DNA of 64,000 nt from Phycisphaerae bacterium (GCA_002702575.1 PAAJ01000016.1:143452-207451), one strand, 5' to 3'. Shown: positions 33,945 to 44,600, counted from the stretch's first letter. Numbers and translations: made by a program. The notes: generated from the sequence alone by a model not told the origin.

Positions 33945-34379
33945 CTACCTGTCGCCCTGTGAAGAAACAGCATCCTGATGTTCGAAAATCACGTCCAGAT
34001 CACCTGGGTAGGTCGTTTCAGTGCCCGGCTCAAATGTCATGATCAGCTCCAACAGGAGGTAGCTTGACCAGACGACCGGAACCGCTGTGATCAGGCAACC
34101 GGCCAGTGCCAGGCGTCGGGCCGTCTTCCGATTGATCGAGGCCGTGTACTCGCAGATGATGATCACGAATGCAACGATCACGAACTTGAACAGACTCATT
34201 CCGAGCTGGCCGCCCCGTTCGATGATCCATGCGGCAAGCGGATTCAACTCCGTTCCGTTGAAGTAGAGAATCACTCTCGTGAGAACGACGTCCAGAGCTG
34301 ACAGAAAGACGAGCCAGAGATAGAGGTTCGGAAAATAAACCCCCATGACCTTCCCTGATTTCTGTTCTTTACTGGCCAT
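33945..34379 (-). CDS. DUF5658-like membrane protein
   Basis: FLSALDVVLTRVILYFNGTELNPLAAWIIERGGQLGMSLFKFVIV pattern. Confidence 0.6.
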   Translation of the reverse strand: MASKEQKSGKVMGVYFPNLYLWLVFLSALDVVLTRVILYFNGTELNPLAAWIIERGGQLGMSLFKFVIVAFVIIICEYTASINRKTARRLALAGCLITAVPVVWSSYLLLELIMTFEPGTETTYPGDLDVIFEHQDAVSSQGDR

Positions 34380-34387
34380 TCGGATCT

Positions 34388-36289
34388 TCAGATGATCGAA
34401 TCATCCTTGGGAATATTGGTGACTTCCGAGGTATTCAACGAAACAATCTGTTCAACGCCCTTGCTGCGTTGGATATCACGTGCTGTTTCGCTGTCGACAT
34501 GATCACTGTGACAGGATGGCCCCGAGGACTCGCCGGAGGCCGCCTTCTTCGTCTTCGATGCGAGCCGATGAATCTCCTCCGGTTCGAGTACACCACGCTG
34601 CTCCAGAATGGCACGCTGTTCCTCGGAGAGGGCCGCTGTGATCTTGGGCTTGTCCCACTCATACTCGGATTCCTGACCCGATTCGAACTCCTGAATCTCC
34701 TTGCTGATCCGGACACTGCACCAGTCGTGGCCACACATGGCACAGAAATCCGTGTCGACATCAAGATCCTCATCGTGGAGCGCTCGGGCCGTATCCGGAT
34801 CGAAACTCAATTCGAAATGCCGTTCCCAGTTGAGCGCTGCACGCGCCTTGGTGAGCTCATCATCACGATCTCTCGTACCGGGGATACCGAGTGCGATGTC
34901 AGCCGCATGAGCAGCGATCTTGTAGGCAATGCAGCCCTGCTTGACATCGTCACGCTTTGGCAATCCCAGATGCTCCTTGGGCGTGACGTAACAGAGCATG
35001 GATGCACCGTGGTAAGCAGCATTGCAGGCACCGATGCAGGAGGTGATGTGGTCATACCCCGGGAAGATGTCCGTCACCAGAGGTCCAAGAACGTAGAAGG
35101 GTGCACCGTGACAGAGTCGACGCTGAAGCTTCATGTTGAATTCGACCTGATCGAGTGGCACGTGGCCGGGGCCTTCGACCATGACCTGGACGCCATGTCG
35201 CCACGCGCGCTCAGTCAGCTCTCCGATCGTCTGAAGTTCGGAAAGCTGGGCCCGGTCCGTCGCATCGGCAAGGCCGCCGGGACGAAGTCCGTCACCGATC
35301 GAGAAGCTGACATCATGCTGGCGCATGATCTCACAGATGTCGTCCCAGAGTTCGTACATGGGATTCTCTTTCCCATGATGAATCATCCACTTTGCCAGAA
35401 GTGACCCGCCTCGAGAGACCACGCCGATCAGTCGCTTTCGAACAAACTTCAGATGAGCTCGACGGATTCCAGCGTGAATGGTGAAGTAGTCCACCCCCTG
35501 CTTTGCCTGATGCTCGACCATGCTGAGAATCGCCTCGGCGTCCAGATCCTCCAGCTTGCGGCCAATGATCATGGAGTAGATCGGAACCGTGCCGATGGGA
35601 ACACGCGAATGCGTGATGAGCGTCTCTCGACAGGCATCCAGATCACCGCCAGTGGAGAGATCCATGACGGTATCTCCACCCCACTGCTCGGCCCATCGGA
35701 GCTTCTCCAGCTCCTCATCGGTACCTGAGCTCACAGGGGAAGCGCCCATGTTGGCATTGATCTTCGTCAGGGAAGCCCGACCGATGCACATGGGATCGAG
35801 TTCATGCTTGAGATGGTTGACGTTCGCCGGAATGATCATTCGGCCGGCAGCAACCTCGTCACGCACCTGAGCGGGTGTCAGATGTGGCTCTCGTTCCGCG
35901 ACACGTTCCATTTCGGGGGTGATGGATCCGAGTCTGGCATGTTCCAACTGAGTCACCGGCTCGAACCCCTCGACAGGAACGGCGCGGATGGCACCTTCGC
36001 AGCGGTTGTGCCCCAGACAGCCCGCTTCATGGGACTCGATGGTCCAGCCTTCGGGCAGGAAATCCCAGGCAGTCAGACCTGATGGCGACGGCATCCCCGG
36101 GGAATCCGGGCTGCTGAAAGTTAGCGGTCCACCGATGTCCGGCGCATTGGCGAAGCAGCCGGGCGTCGTGCCTGATTGCTCCGTTGAGGGATTCACGGCA
36201 CCCTGCATGGGCAGGGCATTGCGGAACCCATCATCATCAAGCTGTTCGAATGGCTTCATTCTGTCGGGATTGGAACTGGATTGGATCAT
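34388..36289 (-). CDS. thiC: Phosphomethylpyrimidine synthase ThiC
   Basis: [68 protein letters not shown] Fe-S motif; atypical N-terminal region. Confidence 0.95.
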   Translation of the reverse strand: MIQSSSNPDRMKPFEQLDDDGFRNALPMQGAVNPSTEQSGTTPGCFANAPDIGGPLTFSSPDSPGMPSPSGLTAWDFLPEGWTIESHEAGCLGHNRCEGAIRAVPVEGFEPVTQLEHARLGSITPEMERVAEREPHLTPAQVRDEVAAGRMIIPANVNHLKHELDPMCIGRASLTKINANMGASPVSSGTDEELEKLRWAEQWGGDTVMDLSTGGDLDACRETLITHSRVPIGTVPIYSMIIGRKLEDLDAEAILSMVEHQAKQGVDYFTIHAGIRRAHLKFVRKRLIGVVSRGGSLLAKWMIHHGKENPMYELWDDICEIMRQHDVSFSIGDGLRPGGLADATDRAQLSELQTIGELTERAWRHGVQVMVEGPGHVPLDQVEFNMKLQRRLCHGAPFYVLGPLVTDIFPGYDHITSCIGACNAAYHGASMLCYVTPKEHLGLPKRDDVKQGCIAYKIAAHAADIALGIPGTRDRDDELTKARAALNWERHFELSFDPDTARALHDEDLDVDTDFCAMCGHDWCSVRISKEIQEFESGQESEYEWDKPKITAALSEEQRAILEQRGVLEPEEIHRLASKTKKAASGESSGPSCHSDHVDSETARDIQRSKGVEQIVSLNTSEVTNIPKDDSII

Positions 36290-36373
36290 CTTCTTTTCTG
36301 TCCTCCGGATCGCGACAGTCTAGCAGGCGGCGGGATGGTCCTCGGGGACCTACAATCCGAGCAGGGACATTCG

Positions 36374-37159
36374 ATGAAGCACTCCAGGCGTCACCGACAA
36401 CCTGCTCTCCTTGCATTCCTCGCGGCATCAGCCTGCCTGCTGTTGGGAGGCTGTGCTCAAACGGTCTTCGGGACGAGGAAGCCACTGGATGTCACGGGGC
36501 CCATTTCCGTCGATGTCGTGACCTTTGCCGGTGAAGTGACCATCCAGGCCACGGGAGACGCCCCCGGGGAACCCTACGTCTACGTCCGCCCGAGAGCGAC
36601 GCACTCGATCCACCGAATGGGAGATGCCCAGGCCTCTCTCGATGACATCGACTGGTCGATCGAGACACTCGAGGAAGGTGGTCGAACGGTCCTGAGGATT
36701 CGAGCAACCACGCTCTACCCGGAGTCCGGCCTGCAGCGACTGCATGTCACCGTATCCGCTCCGCACATTGACGGAGTGAATGTCTCGACGACCCTGGGCG
36801 ACGTCGACCTGAGTGAAGTCGAGGGGCCCATCAGTGTGGAGACGACCCGTGGAGACGTCTCCATCGTGACGGGGCGCCCACTGGCGGAAGCTGTTTCGGT
36901 TACGACCACGGATGGAGACATCACGTTTCGCGCACCCCCCGGTACCAGTGGACGGCTGGACGCCTTCACGGCGGATGGCCGAGTCGTCTGCAGCGTTCGT
37001 GACGAGAAGTTCCGCGTTCACGGCTTCAGCAACGATCAAAGCATGCAAGGGGTGATCAACGATGGTCAATCCCCTCTGGTTTTCCGGACAAACGACGGGA
37101 CCATTCGAATCGTGGTCAAGAAGCATCCCCATCAGCAAGCCTCTTTCCTGTTCGATTGA
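36374..37159 (+). CDS. DUF4097-type putative lipoprotein
   Basis: Lipobox MKHSRRHRQPALLAFLAASACLLLGGCAQ; repetitive VNVSTTLGDVDLSEVEGPISVETTRGDVSI beta-helix pattern. Confidence 0.75.
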   Translation: MKHSRRHRQPALLAFLAASACLLLGGCAQTVFGTRKPLDVTGPISVDVVTFAGEVTIQATGDAPGEPYVYVRPRATHSIHRMGDAQASLDDIDWSIETLEEGGRTVLRIRATTLYPESGLQRLHVTVSAPHIDGVNVSTTLGDVDLSEVEGPISVETTRGDVSIVTGRPLAEAVSVTTTDGDITFRAPPGTSGRLDAFTADGRVVCSVRDEKFRVHGFSNDQSMQGVINDGQSPLVFRTNDGTIRIVVKKHPHQQASFLFD

Positions 37160-37167
37160 CGATCTTC

Positions 37168-37842
37168 ATGCCACGGGAAGTACAGGATCACTGGTTCAAA
37201 GAGGCCAAACGGCAGGGCTATCGCTCGCGTGCCGCCTTCAAACTCACCGAGATCGATGACAAGCGGAAGATCCTCCGCAAAGGTCGCCGGATACTGGATC
37301 TCGGCTGTGCGCCAGGCTCCTGGATGCAGGTGGCTGCTCAACGTGTCGGGCCCGGCGGTCTGGTGGTGGGAATCGATCTGCAGCCTGTCACAGGAAACAT
37401 TCAGGGTTCTGAAGTTCACATTGTCCAGGGAGATGTTGCGAACATGGATGATGCCATGCTGCAGCAGCTGGGTCTCGATCCACAGGTGCCCTTCGATGTG
37501 ATCCTCAGTGACATGGCACCGGCGACGACCGGCAGCAAGGATACGGATCACTATGGATCCATGAATCTGTGCGAGCAGGTACTCGACATGGCGGGATCCC
37601 GGCTGTGTGTTGATGGCGACCTGGTCATCAAGACCTTCGAAGGTCCAGGCTCGAAGGATCTGGTCGATCGAATGAAGGACATGTTCGAGACTGTGCGGCC
37701 GGCCAAGCCCAAGGCATCTCGGTCGGTGTCTCGTGAGATGTTCCTCGTGGGATTGAAGTTGAAGCCCGGCGTCGTCACGGAATCGCGACCCAGTGCACCG
37801 AAGGGCGGACCACCGCCACTGCCCGGAGGCTGGGGACGCTGA
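37168..37842 (+). CDS. rlmE: 23S rRNA 2'-O-methyltransferase RlmE/FtsJ
   Basis: DHWFKEAKRQGYRSRAAFKLTEID, ILDLGCAPGSWMQVAAQRVG, VILSDMAPATTG; an in-frame TTG at 37156 overlaps the preceding stop. Confidence 0.93.
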   Translation: MPREVQDHWFKEAKRQGYRSRAAFKLTEIDDKRKILRKGRRILDLGCAPGSWMQVAAQRVGPGGLVVGIDLQPVTGNIQGSEVHIVQGDVANMDDAMLQQLGLDPQVPFDVILSDMAPATTGSKDTDHYGSMNLCEQVLDMAGSRLCVDGDLVIKTFEGPGSKDLVDRMKDMFETVRPAKPKASRSVSREMFLVGLKLKPGVVTESRPSAPKGGPPPLPGGWGR

Positions 37843-37846
37843 TCGC

Positions 37847-38398
37847 TCAGCCCGAGTAACTGGCCTCGATCAGCTTGGCAACCACAGCACGGATGTTCCG
37901 ATCGAGTGGAAGCGTATCGATGATGTCCTCGAAACCTGGCGGAGGTGAGGATGTGTAACCGCGCGATTGCCATCGCTCAAGCATCCCCTTGGCTGTCCTC
38001 ATCGCCTGATCGACATCATCGGGTTGAAGTCCCTCCAGATCGATCGTGCCACTGGAAGCCGTCCTCGGCAGTTCATCCGAATCGGAGTCGTCTTTCGACT
38101 GAAGTCCCAGGGATTCCATGAGCAGTCCACCAAGAGATGCCAGACCTTCGACGGCTGCTGCAGATGCATCCGCAATGGCGTTGATGACCGGATTGCTGGA
38201 GGACTGCTGCTCCAACAACAGCAGCAGGTCATTGACATCCACGATGCCATCGTCATTCAGATCCGCATGAGGATCCGCTTCACCCCAGTTCCGGATGATG
38301 TCATCAATGGTGACATCCTCGGCGGTCTCATTCGTCGATCGAGGCTCCACAGCTGAAGCTGCGGATGCCACTGGAAGGCTGGTAAGGGAATCGATCAT
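37847..38398 (-). CDS. Hypothetical protein with dockerin-type EF-hand motif
   Basis: IIRNWGEADPHADLNDDGIVDVNDLLLLLEQQ; no clear signal peptide. Confidence 0.65.
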   Translation of the reverse strand: MIDSLTSLPVASAASAVEPRSTNETAEDVTIDDIIRNWGEADPHADLNDDGIVDVNDLLLLLEQQSSSNPVINAIADASAAAVEGLASLGGLLMESLGLQSKDDSDSDELPRTASSGTIDLEGLQPDDVDQAMRTAKGMLERWQSRGYTSSPPPGFEDIIDTLPLDRNIRAVVAKLIEASYSG

Positions 38399-38516
38399 GG
38401 CCTGCTCCTCATCGTGATGGAATCAGGACCCGCAAGCGGCATGCCGCTCGCGTGGAAGGCCTGGGGCCGATCAGGCGCAAGACCTGCCGACATCCCGGGC
38501 GCACGATCGGCCTGCG

Positions 38517-39542
38517 TCAGACGCCAGCCCCGATACCGGCCTCTTCGAGAATACGCTCCGCTGTGCGGACAGCGGCGCTGCCGGCCTCGGCATCGATTTC
38601 CGGCCGACGGCCGGTGCGGACGGCATCCAGGAAATCCTCGGCTTGAAGACGAAGCGGCTCGGAGTCCTCGACCACGAGCTCATCGAAGCTGACCAGATCC
38701 AGATAGTTCACATCCGAAAGATCCTCGCCGTTCCGAAGGCGTGAACGGATGTCCTCCAGCTGGCTTGCATTGGCGGATTGGCGAACGACCGTACCGGTTC
38801 GGGATACGAAGTCCGCCGAGACGTACAGATCCTCGCAGATGATTCTCAGCTTCCGCTCGGTCTTGAGCGCCAGACGGCTGGCCGTCACGTTGGCAACACA
38901 TCGATCACCCTTGGAATCCGGTGAATAGGTCAGTCGTGCGTTGCAGACATCTTCCGCATCTGACAGAACCGCCACGGCACTGGCCTGAATATCTTCGGGT
39001 TCCGCGCCGATCAGCATGGTCAGCAGATCGAGATCATGAATCATCATGTCCAGAACGACACCGACATCGACACTTCGAAATGTCATTGGAGAAATACGAT
39101 GCAGTTCGAGATGCCGGGGGCGAAAATCTCCCAACGCTCGAATGGCCTGCATCACGGGGTCGTACCGAACAACATGACCCACCTGGAGGGGAACATCATG
39201 ACGTGCTGCCGCCTCGGCGATCGCCGTGGCATCGGCAGCGGTTCCGGCAAGTGGCTTCTCGATCAGACAGGCGACACCGGCCTCGATGAGTTCCTCCGCG
39301 GCTGCACGATGATGGATGGTGGGTGTTGCAATGGTGACGGCATCCACCCCAAGATCGATCAGCTGGGCAACGGTCTCCAGCGGCTGACCGCCCCACTCCT
39401 CGGTGATGTCGTTGCGACGCGTTTCATCCGCGTCAACGACACCGACGAGTTCCGTATCCGGCATCTGGGCATAGATGCGGGCATGATGGCGACCCATGCG
39501 ACCAACACCGATCACACCACAACGCATTGGAGAAGTCGACAT
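38517..39542 (-). CDS. Gfo/Idh/MocA-family oxidoreductase
   Basis: MRCGVIGVGRMGRHHARIYAQMPDTELVGVVDAD; CLIEKPLAGTAADA. Confidence 0.92.
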   Translation of the reverse strand: MSTSPMRCGVIGVGRMGRHHARIYAQMPDTELVGVVDADETRRNDITEEWGGQPLETVAQLIDLGVDAVTIATPTIHHRAAAEELIEAGVACLIEKPLAGTAADATAIAEAAARHDVPLQVGHVVRYDPVMQAIRALGDFRPRHLELHRISPMTFRSVDVGVVLDMMIHDLDLLTMLIGAEPEDIQASAVAVLSDAEDVCNARLTYSPDSKGDRCVANVTASRLALKTERKLRIICEDLYVSADFVSRTGTVVRQSANASQLEDIRSRLRNGEDLSDVNYLDLVSFDELVVEDSEPLRLQAEDFLDAVRTGRRPEIDAEAGSAAVRTAERILEEAGIGAGV

Positions 39543-39634
39543 GGATGGTTCCCTCCTGGCTCCGCATCGTAGCAGGTATGGAATGATTCGCTGAACTTCG
39601 GATTGTCTGCATGAGACCGTTTCAACGGGACTCA

Positions 39635-40768
39635 TCAATCCTGTTGACTGTCATCCGAGTCCGACAACGGAATGTCGCCACTCTCATCCCATTGCGGCGT
39701 CTTGTTCGTCTTGGGCTCGACTCTCGGCCCGGCCTTCGATTGCCCGACGGCAGCGCCCATGGCCTCGCGCTTGGCAGCGACCCGTTCCCCTCTCGTATCC
39801 AGATTGTGGCGAATTCGGACGGACCAGTTCGCACGGTTGAGAACTTGGAGAAGTGAAAGCAGGACCATGAACAACATGATCCACCACGGCCCGAAGACAA
39901 GGATGTGAAGGACCACGTGCATTTCGTAACCGGACGATACGAACAGGCCGCCCAGAAACGAGATCGGCAATGGCATCAGCCAGAGAACGAATACATAGAT
40001 TGGAAGGACAACGGCAACAAGCTGCAAGCGTGCCGCACATTGTCGCATGTAGAGATCTCTGGTGGCCATTGACAGAAACAGCAGACTGCCGATGAGACCC
40101 AGTGTTGTGATCGTCTCGATCAACAGAAGACCACTCCACAGCAAGGTGGACAACACGCCATCTGCCAGCCTCTCCAGATACCAGCCTCCGACCAGTACGA
40201 GAGGCCACAACCATTGCGAATGAATACAGGACAATCGCAGCCAGGTCACATGCCTCTGATCACCATCAATCGATGATGGCAGTACGAGACACAGACCGAA
40301 TGCCCAGCTCAAAGATGCCATGGCCATCACGAACGCTCGGGACAGACCCTTGATCTCTCCGGCGAATGAACCGAACTGTGAAAGAAACGTCAACAGCAGG
40401 CCGACGAGCAGCAGTACGAGCCCTGTCCGCCATGAAAAGGACTCGAGGATCTCCTCCGGCAGCAACGGTGATCGATGTCGTCTTCGCTGGCGAGGTCGAT
40501 AAGGCGCCTCGCATTCCGGACAGGTTCCCGCAGGTGGAAGACCCTTGAGACTGTGATCGCATTTTGGACAATTCGACGGAGGCAGTGTCTGAGGCGCCCA
40601 CGGCAGACGTGGGGTCGCAGGTGTTTCGACGAATTCAGCCTGGCCGCATTCCGGACAACGTGATCCGGGTTCCAGTCCTCGCAACGGGTAACCGCAGGAT
40701 TCGCAGCATCGATCATCATCTCTGTGATCGGAACGCGATTCTTGTTTGAAACGGTCCTTGTGCTGCAT
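39635..40768 (-). CDS. Multi-pass membrane protein with tandem N-terminal zinc ribbons
   Basis: CCESCGYPLRGLEPGSRCPECGQAEF and CPKCDHSLKGLPPAGTCPECEAPYRP, then about 6 TMs. Confidence 0.7.
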   Translation of the reverse strand: MQHKDRFKQESRSDHRDDDRCCESCGYPLRGLEPGSRCPECGQAEFVETPATPRLPWAPQTLPPSNCPKCDHSLKGLPPAGTCPECEAPYRPRQRRRHRSPLLPEEILESFSWRTGLVLLLVGLLLTFLSQFGSFAGEIKGLSRAFVMAMASLSWAFGLCLVLPSSIDGDQRHVTWLRLSCIHSQWLWPLVLVGGWYLERLADGVLSTLLWSGLLLIETITTLGLIGSLLFLSMATRDLYMRQCAARLQLVAVVLPIYVFVLWLMPLPISFLGGLFVSSGYEMHVVLHILVFGPWWIMLFMVLLSLLQVLNRANWSVRIRHNLDTRGERVAAKREAMGAAVGQSKAGPRVEPKTNKTPQWDESGDIPLSDSDDSQQD

Positions 40769-40801
40769 GGTGACCGGTTCTCTCGTGCAGAACGTTCAGA
40801 T

Positions 40802-41620
40802 TCACGCCTGCATGGCTGCGGACTTGTGGGAGCGAACCCAGGCAACCGCATTCCGGAACATCGCCAGGCCGGGCGGATCGCCCTCCAGCTGATCAAGACC
40901 GTGCCGAGTCCAGGAAGGATGCTGAGTCCATCGTGTGTATCGCTCGGGATGGGGCATGAGACCCAGGATCAGACCGGATGCGTCACAGATCCCTGCGACA
41001 GCGCCTTCTGATCCGTTCGGATCGTCATCGGCCGCATATCGCACGGCGACTCGACCCGAGTCTTGCAGGGAATCCAGTTGACCGCCTGACATGAAACGAC
41101 CTTCACCATGCGCGATGGGCAGCATGGCGCCTCCCGGTTCTGGTTCGAGTCCACGTGTCCAGATGCAGATGGTGTCGGTTGGATACTCGACTCGAACCCA
41201 CCGGTCGATGAACCGAGCGGATTCATTGTCGACCAGCGCCACGCGGGGGCTGGGCGGCGTGTCGGTCAGGTCGGCATCCGGGTCCGGGCCTGGAAGGAGG
41301 CCGGCCTGGACGGCAATCTGAAAACCATTGCATGGTGCGATCATCGGAACGCCCCGCTCGATCGCGCGGCGCAGGCCGTCCCAGAGATGAGCTCGAATCA
41401 CCTGAGCGGCGATCCGTCCCGCAGCCACGGCATCGCCGTAGGAGAAACCACCAGGCAACCCGATCAGATCCGCCTCATCCAGACGTTCCGGATTCTCAAC
41501 CAGTTGTTTGATGTGCACCCGGATCGGGTTCGCACCTGCAAGCGTGAACGCCTCGCAGAGCTCCTCATCACAATTGATGCCGGGAGCAGTCAGGATGAGG
41601 GCGGTGGGTCGTTCGGTCAT
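40802..41620 (-). CDS. purQ: Phosphoribosylformylglycinamidine synthase subunit PurQ
   Basis: TAPGINCDEELCEAFTLAGAN, GLPGGFSYGDAVAAGRIAA, APCNGFQ, GLMPHPERYT. Confidence 0.93.
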   Translation of the reverse strand: MTERPTALILTAPGINCDEELCEAFTLAGANPIRVHIKQLVENPERLDEADLIGLPGGFSYGDAVAAGRIAAQVIRAHLWDGLRRAIERGVPMIAPCNGFQIAVQAGLLPGPDPDADLTDTPPSPRVALVDNESARFIDRWVRVEYPTDTICIWTRGLEPEPGGAMLPIAHGEGRFMSGGQLDSLQDSGRVAVRYAADDDPNGSEGAVAGICDASGLILGLMPHPERYTRWTQHPSWTRHGLDQLEGDPPGLAMFRNAVAWVRSHKSAAMQA

Positions 41621-41659
41621 GATGGCATTGTAGAGTGAAGAACCGGACATCCGGCCCGA

Positions 41660-44557
41660 CTAGATGACCAGGCCGTTGGTCCAAGCGTCCTGGAGAACGG
41701 ACATGTCGAGACGAAGCTCATCCATGACCAGCGTCGAGTCATCGGTGAATGAGCCGAGAACAGTCATTGGATGCCCCTGAAGCATCGACTCGATCTCCTG
41801 AAGCCTGTCCGACCGGACTTCCAGAAGGTAACGGGATGGTGTTTCAGCGAAGCAACCGGTCAGCAGATCGAGCTCACCGACAACCTTGTCGGATTCCAGG
41901 CTCAGTCCCAGACCACCTGCCATGGCCATCTCGACTGCGGCCAGCAACAGTCCACCCTCGCTGCAGTCATGGGCACTCTCCGCGAGACGGCCCGCAATGA
42001 TGTCTGCCACGAGCCGTGCACGCTCAGGCCCGGCCTGAAGATCGGTCCGTGGAAGTGAACGATCACCTTGCAGATCCGGGCAGATCTTCAAGGCATGAGA
42101 ACCACCCATCGCAGCTGTGGTTTCCCCAATGCAGACCAGAACGTTGCCAGCCTGTTTGGCGTCCATCGTGACACACGACTCGATGTCCTTGACGATGCCC
42201 ATGCCGGAGATCAGCAAGGTCGGCGGAATCCGAATCGTCTCGCCATCTTCCGTCGTGAACTGGTTGTTCAGTGAATCCTTGCCCGAGATGAAGGGTGCCC
42301 GGTAGGCCTTGGCCCCGTCGTAGCAGCCTTCGGCAGCACGAACAAGAAGCCCGAGGGATTCCGGATCATTGCAACCAGGCCAGCAGAAGTTGTCGAGAAT
42401 CGCAATGCGTTCGGGATCGGTACCGACACACACCAGATTCCGAATGCATTCATCGATGGCCGCGAGAACCATCAGGTACGGATCTTCTTCCAGACCGGTC
42501 GCCAGACCGTTTCCGATTCCCAGGCCCTGGTTCGAATCCGCCACCGGCTTGATCACAGCGGCATCACCGGGTCCATTGCCATGTACACCGACCATCGGTC
42601 TGAGAACACTTCGGCCCTGAACCTCGTGGTCATACTGGCGAATGATGCGTTCCTTTGAACAGATGTTGGGATGGGACAACAGCCCGATGAGCAGATCCTC
42701 GACGGACATGGTTTGCGTCCCTGCCGGTTCCTGAACAGGATCCGACCACCGGGCTTCCTTCGTGGACTGGGGAATGCCCTCGTGCAGAAGTTCCATGGAC
42801 AGTCGGCCGACTTCGGTGCCATGGTGGCGCAGAATCAATTCGCGTCTGTCGTTTCCGAAGTGCCCCAGGTCGCACATCTCGACCTCGTTGGCATCACAGA
42901 TGTCCTGCAGCGCACGCACCTTGTCCGCCGGTACGGCAAGCACCATCCGCTCCTGAGCCTCGGAGATCCAGATTTCACTGGCTGTGAGACCGGCGTACTT
43001 GAGAGGTGCCTTTTCGAGATCGACCTCGGCACCAAGCGTTTCCCCCATCTCTCCGACAGCACTGGAGAACCCGCCGGCACCACAATCGGTGATCGCGCTG
43101 TAGAGCGGGCCGCCGTCGTGATCACGTGCCTGAAGGATGGCGTCCAGCATCTTCTTCTCGGTAATGGCGTTTCCAATCTGGACAGCGTGTGAAAACTCGT
43201 CCGCATGGGAATCCGTCAGCTCCGCGGAGGAGAAGGTTGCACCGTGAATGCCATCTCGGCCCGTACGACCTCCCATGGCGATGATGCGATCACCCGGTTG
43301 AGGGTCGCCATGTGTCAAGGTTCTCGGCATCAGTCCGATGCAACCGCAGAACACCAGCGGGTTGCCGACATGACGATCGTCGAACCAGACAGCGCCATTG
43401 AGCGTCGGGATCCCCATTCGGTTTCCATAATCCCGTACACCTCCGACGACCTGCGACAGAATTCTTCTCGGATGGAGACAACCGGCCGGGGGATCGACGG
43501 TATCCAGTGGAGCGACGCAGAAGATGTCCGTTGCCGCAATTGGCTTGGCCGCGAGTCCGGTTCCGATGACATCCCGGATGCAACCACCGATTCCGGTTGC
43601 CGCACCACCGTAAGGCTCGAGTGCCGATGGATGATTGTGAGTCTCCGCCTTGAAGCACACCGCATGCGTTTCATCGAAGGCGATGATGCCGGCGTTGTCC
43701 ACGAAGACCGAAAGACACCAGTCGATTCCGTCGGCCATGAGTTCATGCGTCGCAGCCGCCACCGTGGACTTGAGCAGATTGTCGATTCTGGTTCGACCAC
43801 CCTCGATGGGTACGTGACCGGGACGATCGCCGTGAGGAAGCGGTCCTTCATAGGCGATGGTCGCCTTCAGTGTCTTGTGGACACAGTGTTCCGACCAGGT
43901 CTGTGCAAGCGTCTCCAGTTCGATCTCGCGGGGATCGCGGCCGGCTTCCCGGTAGTAGCTCCTGATCTCCTGCATTTCCTCCAGACTGAGGAACAGATGA
44001 CCTTCACGAGAGAGCTTTTGCAGCCCGTCATCATCAAGATCGCGAAGAGGAATCGTCGGCATCTCGACGATCCGATCCGTTCCCTCCAGGAACGAATCCG
44101 GATGGTATGGACCTTCATGCACGTGATGAATCAGCGTATTGGCCAGGCATCGGCGAGCCAGATCCCTGGCATCTTCCGTATCGATGCCTTCCATGTCGTA
44201 GCGAACACCGGTCCTGATATTGACGGTGCGGCCCAGAAGACTGTGAATCGCCAGTTGTACGGAATCCGCATCCGGGTCCATGACTCCAGGCAGTGGATGC
44301 ACTTCGATCACCGAATGACATCCGCTGTCTCTCGCACCCGTGACGGCATCTTCAGTAACAGGATTGCCAAGGAGGTCGGACTGGACGGCGGCCAGCTCGG
44401 TCGAATCGAGATCACCATCAAGCAGGTAGACGCGAGAACAGCGGATGCGCGAGGGAAGCGGATCCACGCCGGCAGCTGCCGCGGCTGCCAGTGCGGCGCG
44501 GCCTCTGGCATCATCAATGCCATCCCTCGTTCCAACCTCGATCCGGTGAATCACCAT
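41660..44557 (-). CDS. purL: Phosphoribosylformylglycinamidine synthase PurL with N-terminal PurS-like region
   Basis: FKAETHNHPSALEPYGGAATGIGGCIRDV, TDCGAGGFSSAVGEMGE, AHDCSEGGLLLA; N-terminal VIHRIEVGTRDGIDDARGRAALA...VNIRTGVRYDMEG resembles PurS. Confidence 0.93.
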   Translation of the reverse strand: MVIHRIEVGTRDGIDDARGRAALAAAAAAGVDPLPSRIRCSRVYLLDGDLDSTELAAVQSDLLGNPVTEDAVTGARDSGCHSVIEVHPLPGVMDPDADSVQLAIHSLLGRTVNIRTGVRYDMEGIDTEDARDLARRCLANTLIHHVHEGPYHPDSFLEGTDRIVEMPTIPLRDLDDDGLQKLSREGHLFLSLEEMQEIRSYYREAGRDPREIELETLAQTWSEHCVHKTLKATIAYEGPLPHGDRPGHVPIEGGRTRIDNLLKSTVAAATHELMADGIDWCLSVFVDNAGIIAFDETHAVCFKAETHNHPSALEPYGGAATGIGGCIRDVIGTGLAAKPIAATDIFCVAPLDTVDPPAGCLHPRRILSQVVGGVRDYGNRMGIPTLNGAVWFDDRHVGNPLVFCGCIGLMPRTLTHGDPQPGDRIIAMGGRTGRDGIHGATFSSAELTDSHADEFSHAVQIGNAITEKKMLDAILQARDHDGGPLYSAITDCGAGGFSSAVGEMGETLGAEVDLEKAPLKYAGLTASEIWISEAQERMVLAVPADKVRALQDICDANEVEMCDLGHFGNDRRELILRHHGTEVGRLSMELLHEGIPQSTKEARWSDPVQEPAGTQTMSVEDLLIGLLSHPNICSKERIIRQYDHEVQGRSVLRPMVGVHGNGPGDAAVIKPVADSNQGLGIGNGLATGLEEDPYLMVLAAIDECIRNLVCVGTDPERIAILDNFCWPGCNDPESLGLLVRAAEGCYDGAKAYRAPFISGKDSLNNQFTTEDGETIRIPPTLLISGMGIVKDIESCVTMDAKQAGNVLVCIGETTAAMGGSHALKICPDLQGDRSLPRTDLQAGPERARLVADIIAGRLAESAHDCSEGGLLLAAVEMAMAGGLGLSLESDKVVGELDLLTGCFAETPSRYLLEVRSDRLQEIESMLQGHPMTVLGSFTDDSTLVMDELRLDMSVLQDAWTNGLVI

Positions 44558-44600
44558 TGACTGCAAGGTAGCCTCCTGCGAGCACGCTCGCCGTACACCG

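Noticed and set aside
36290-36373. TPP riboswitch upstream of thiC
   Set aside because: The divergent gap is short and I found no CUGAGA THI-box element on the minus strand; only a small GGTCC-ccga-GGACC hairpin.
43205-44560. 451-aa + strand ORF opposite purL
   Set aside because: Mirror frame of purL codon usage; no recognisable motif, while the minus frame is unambiguous PurL.
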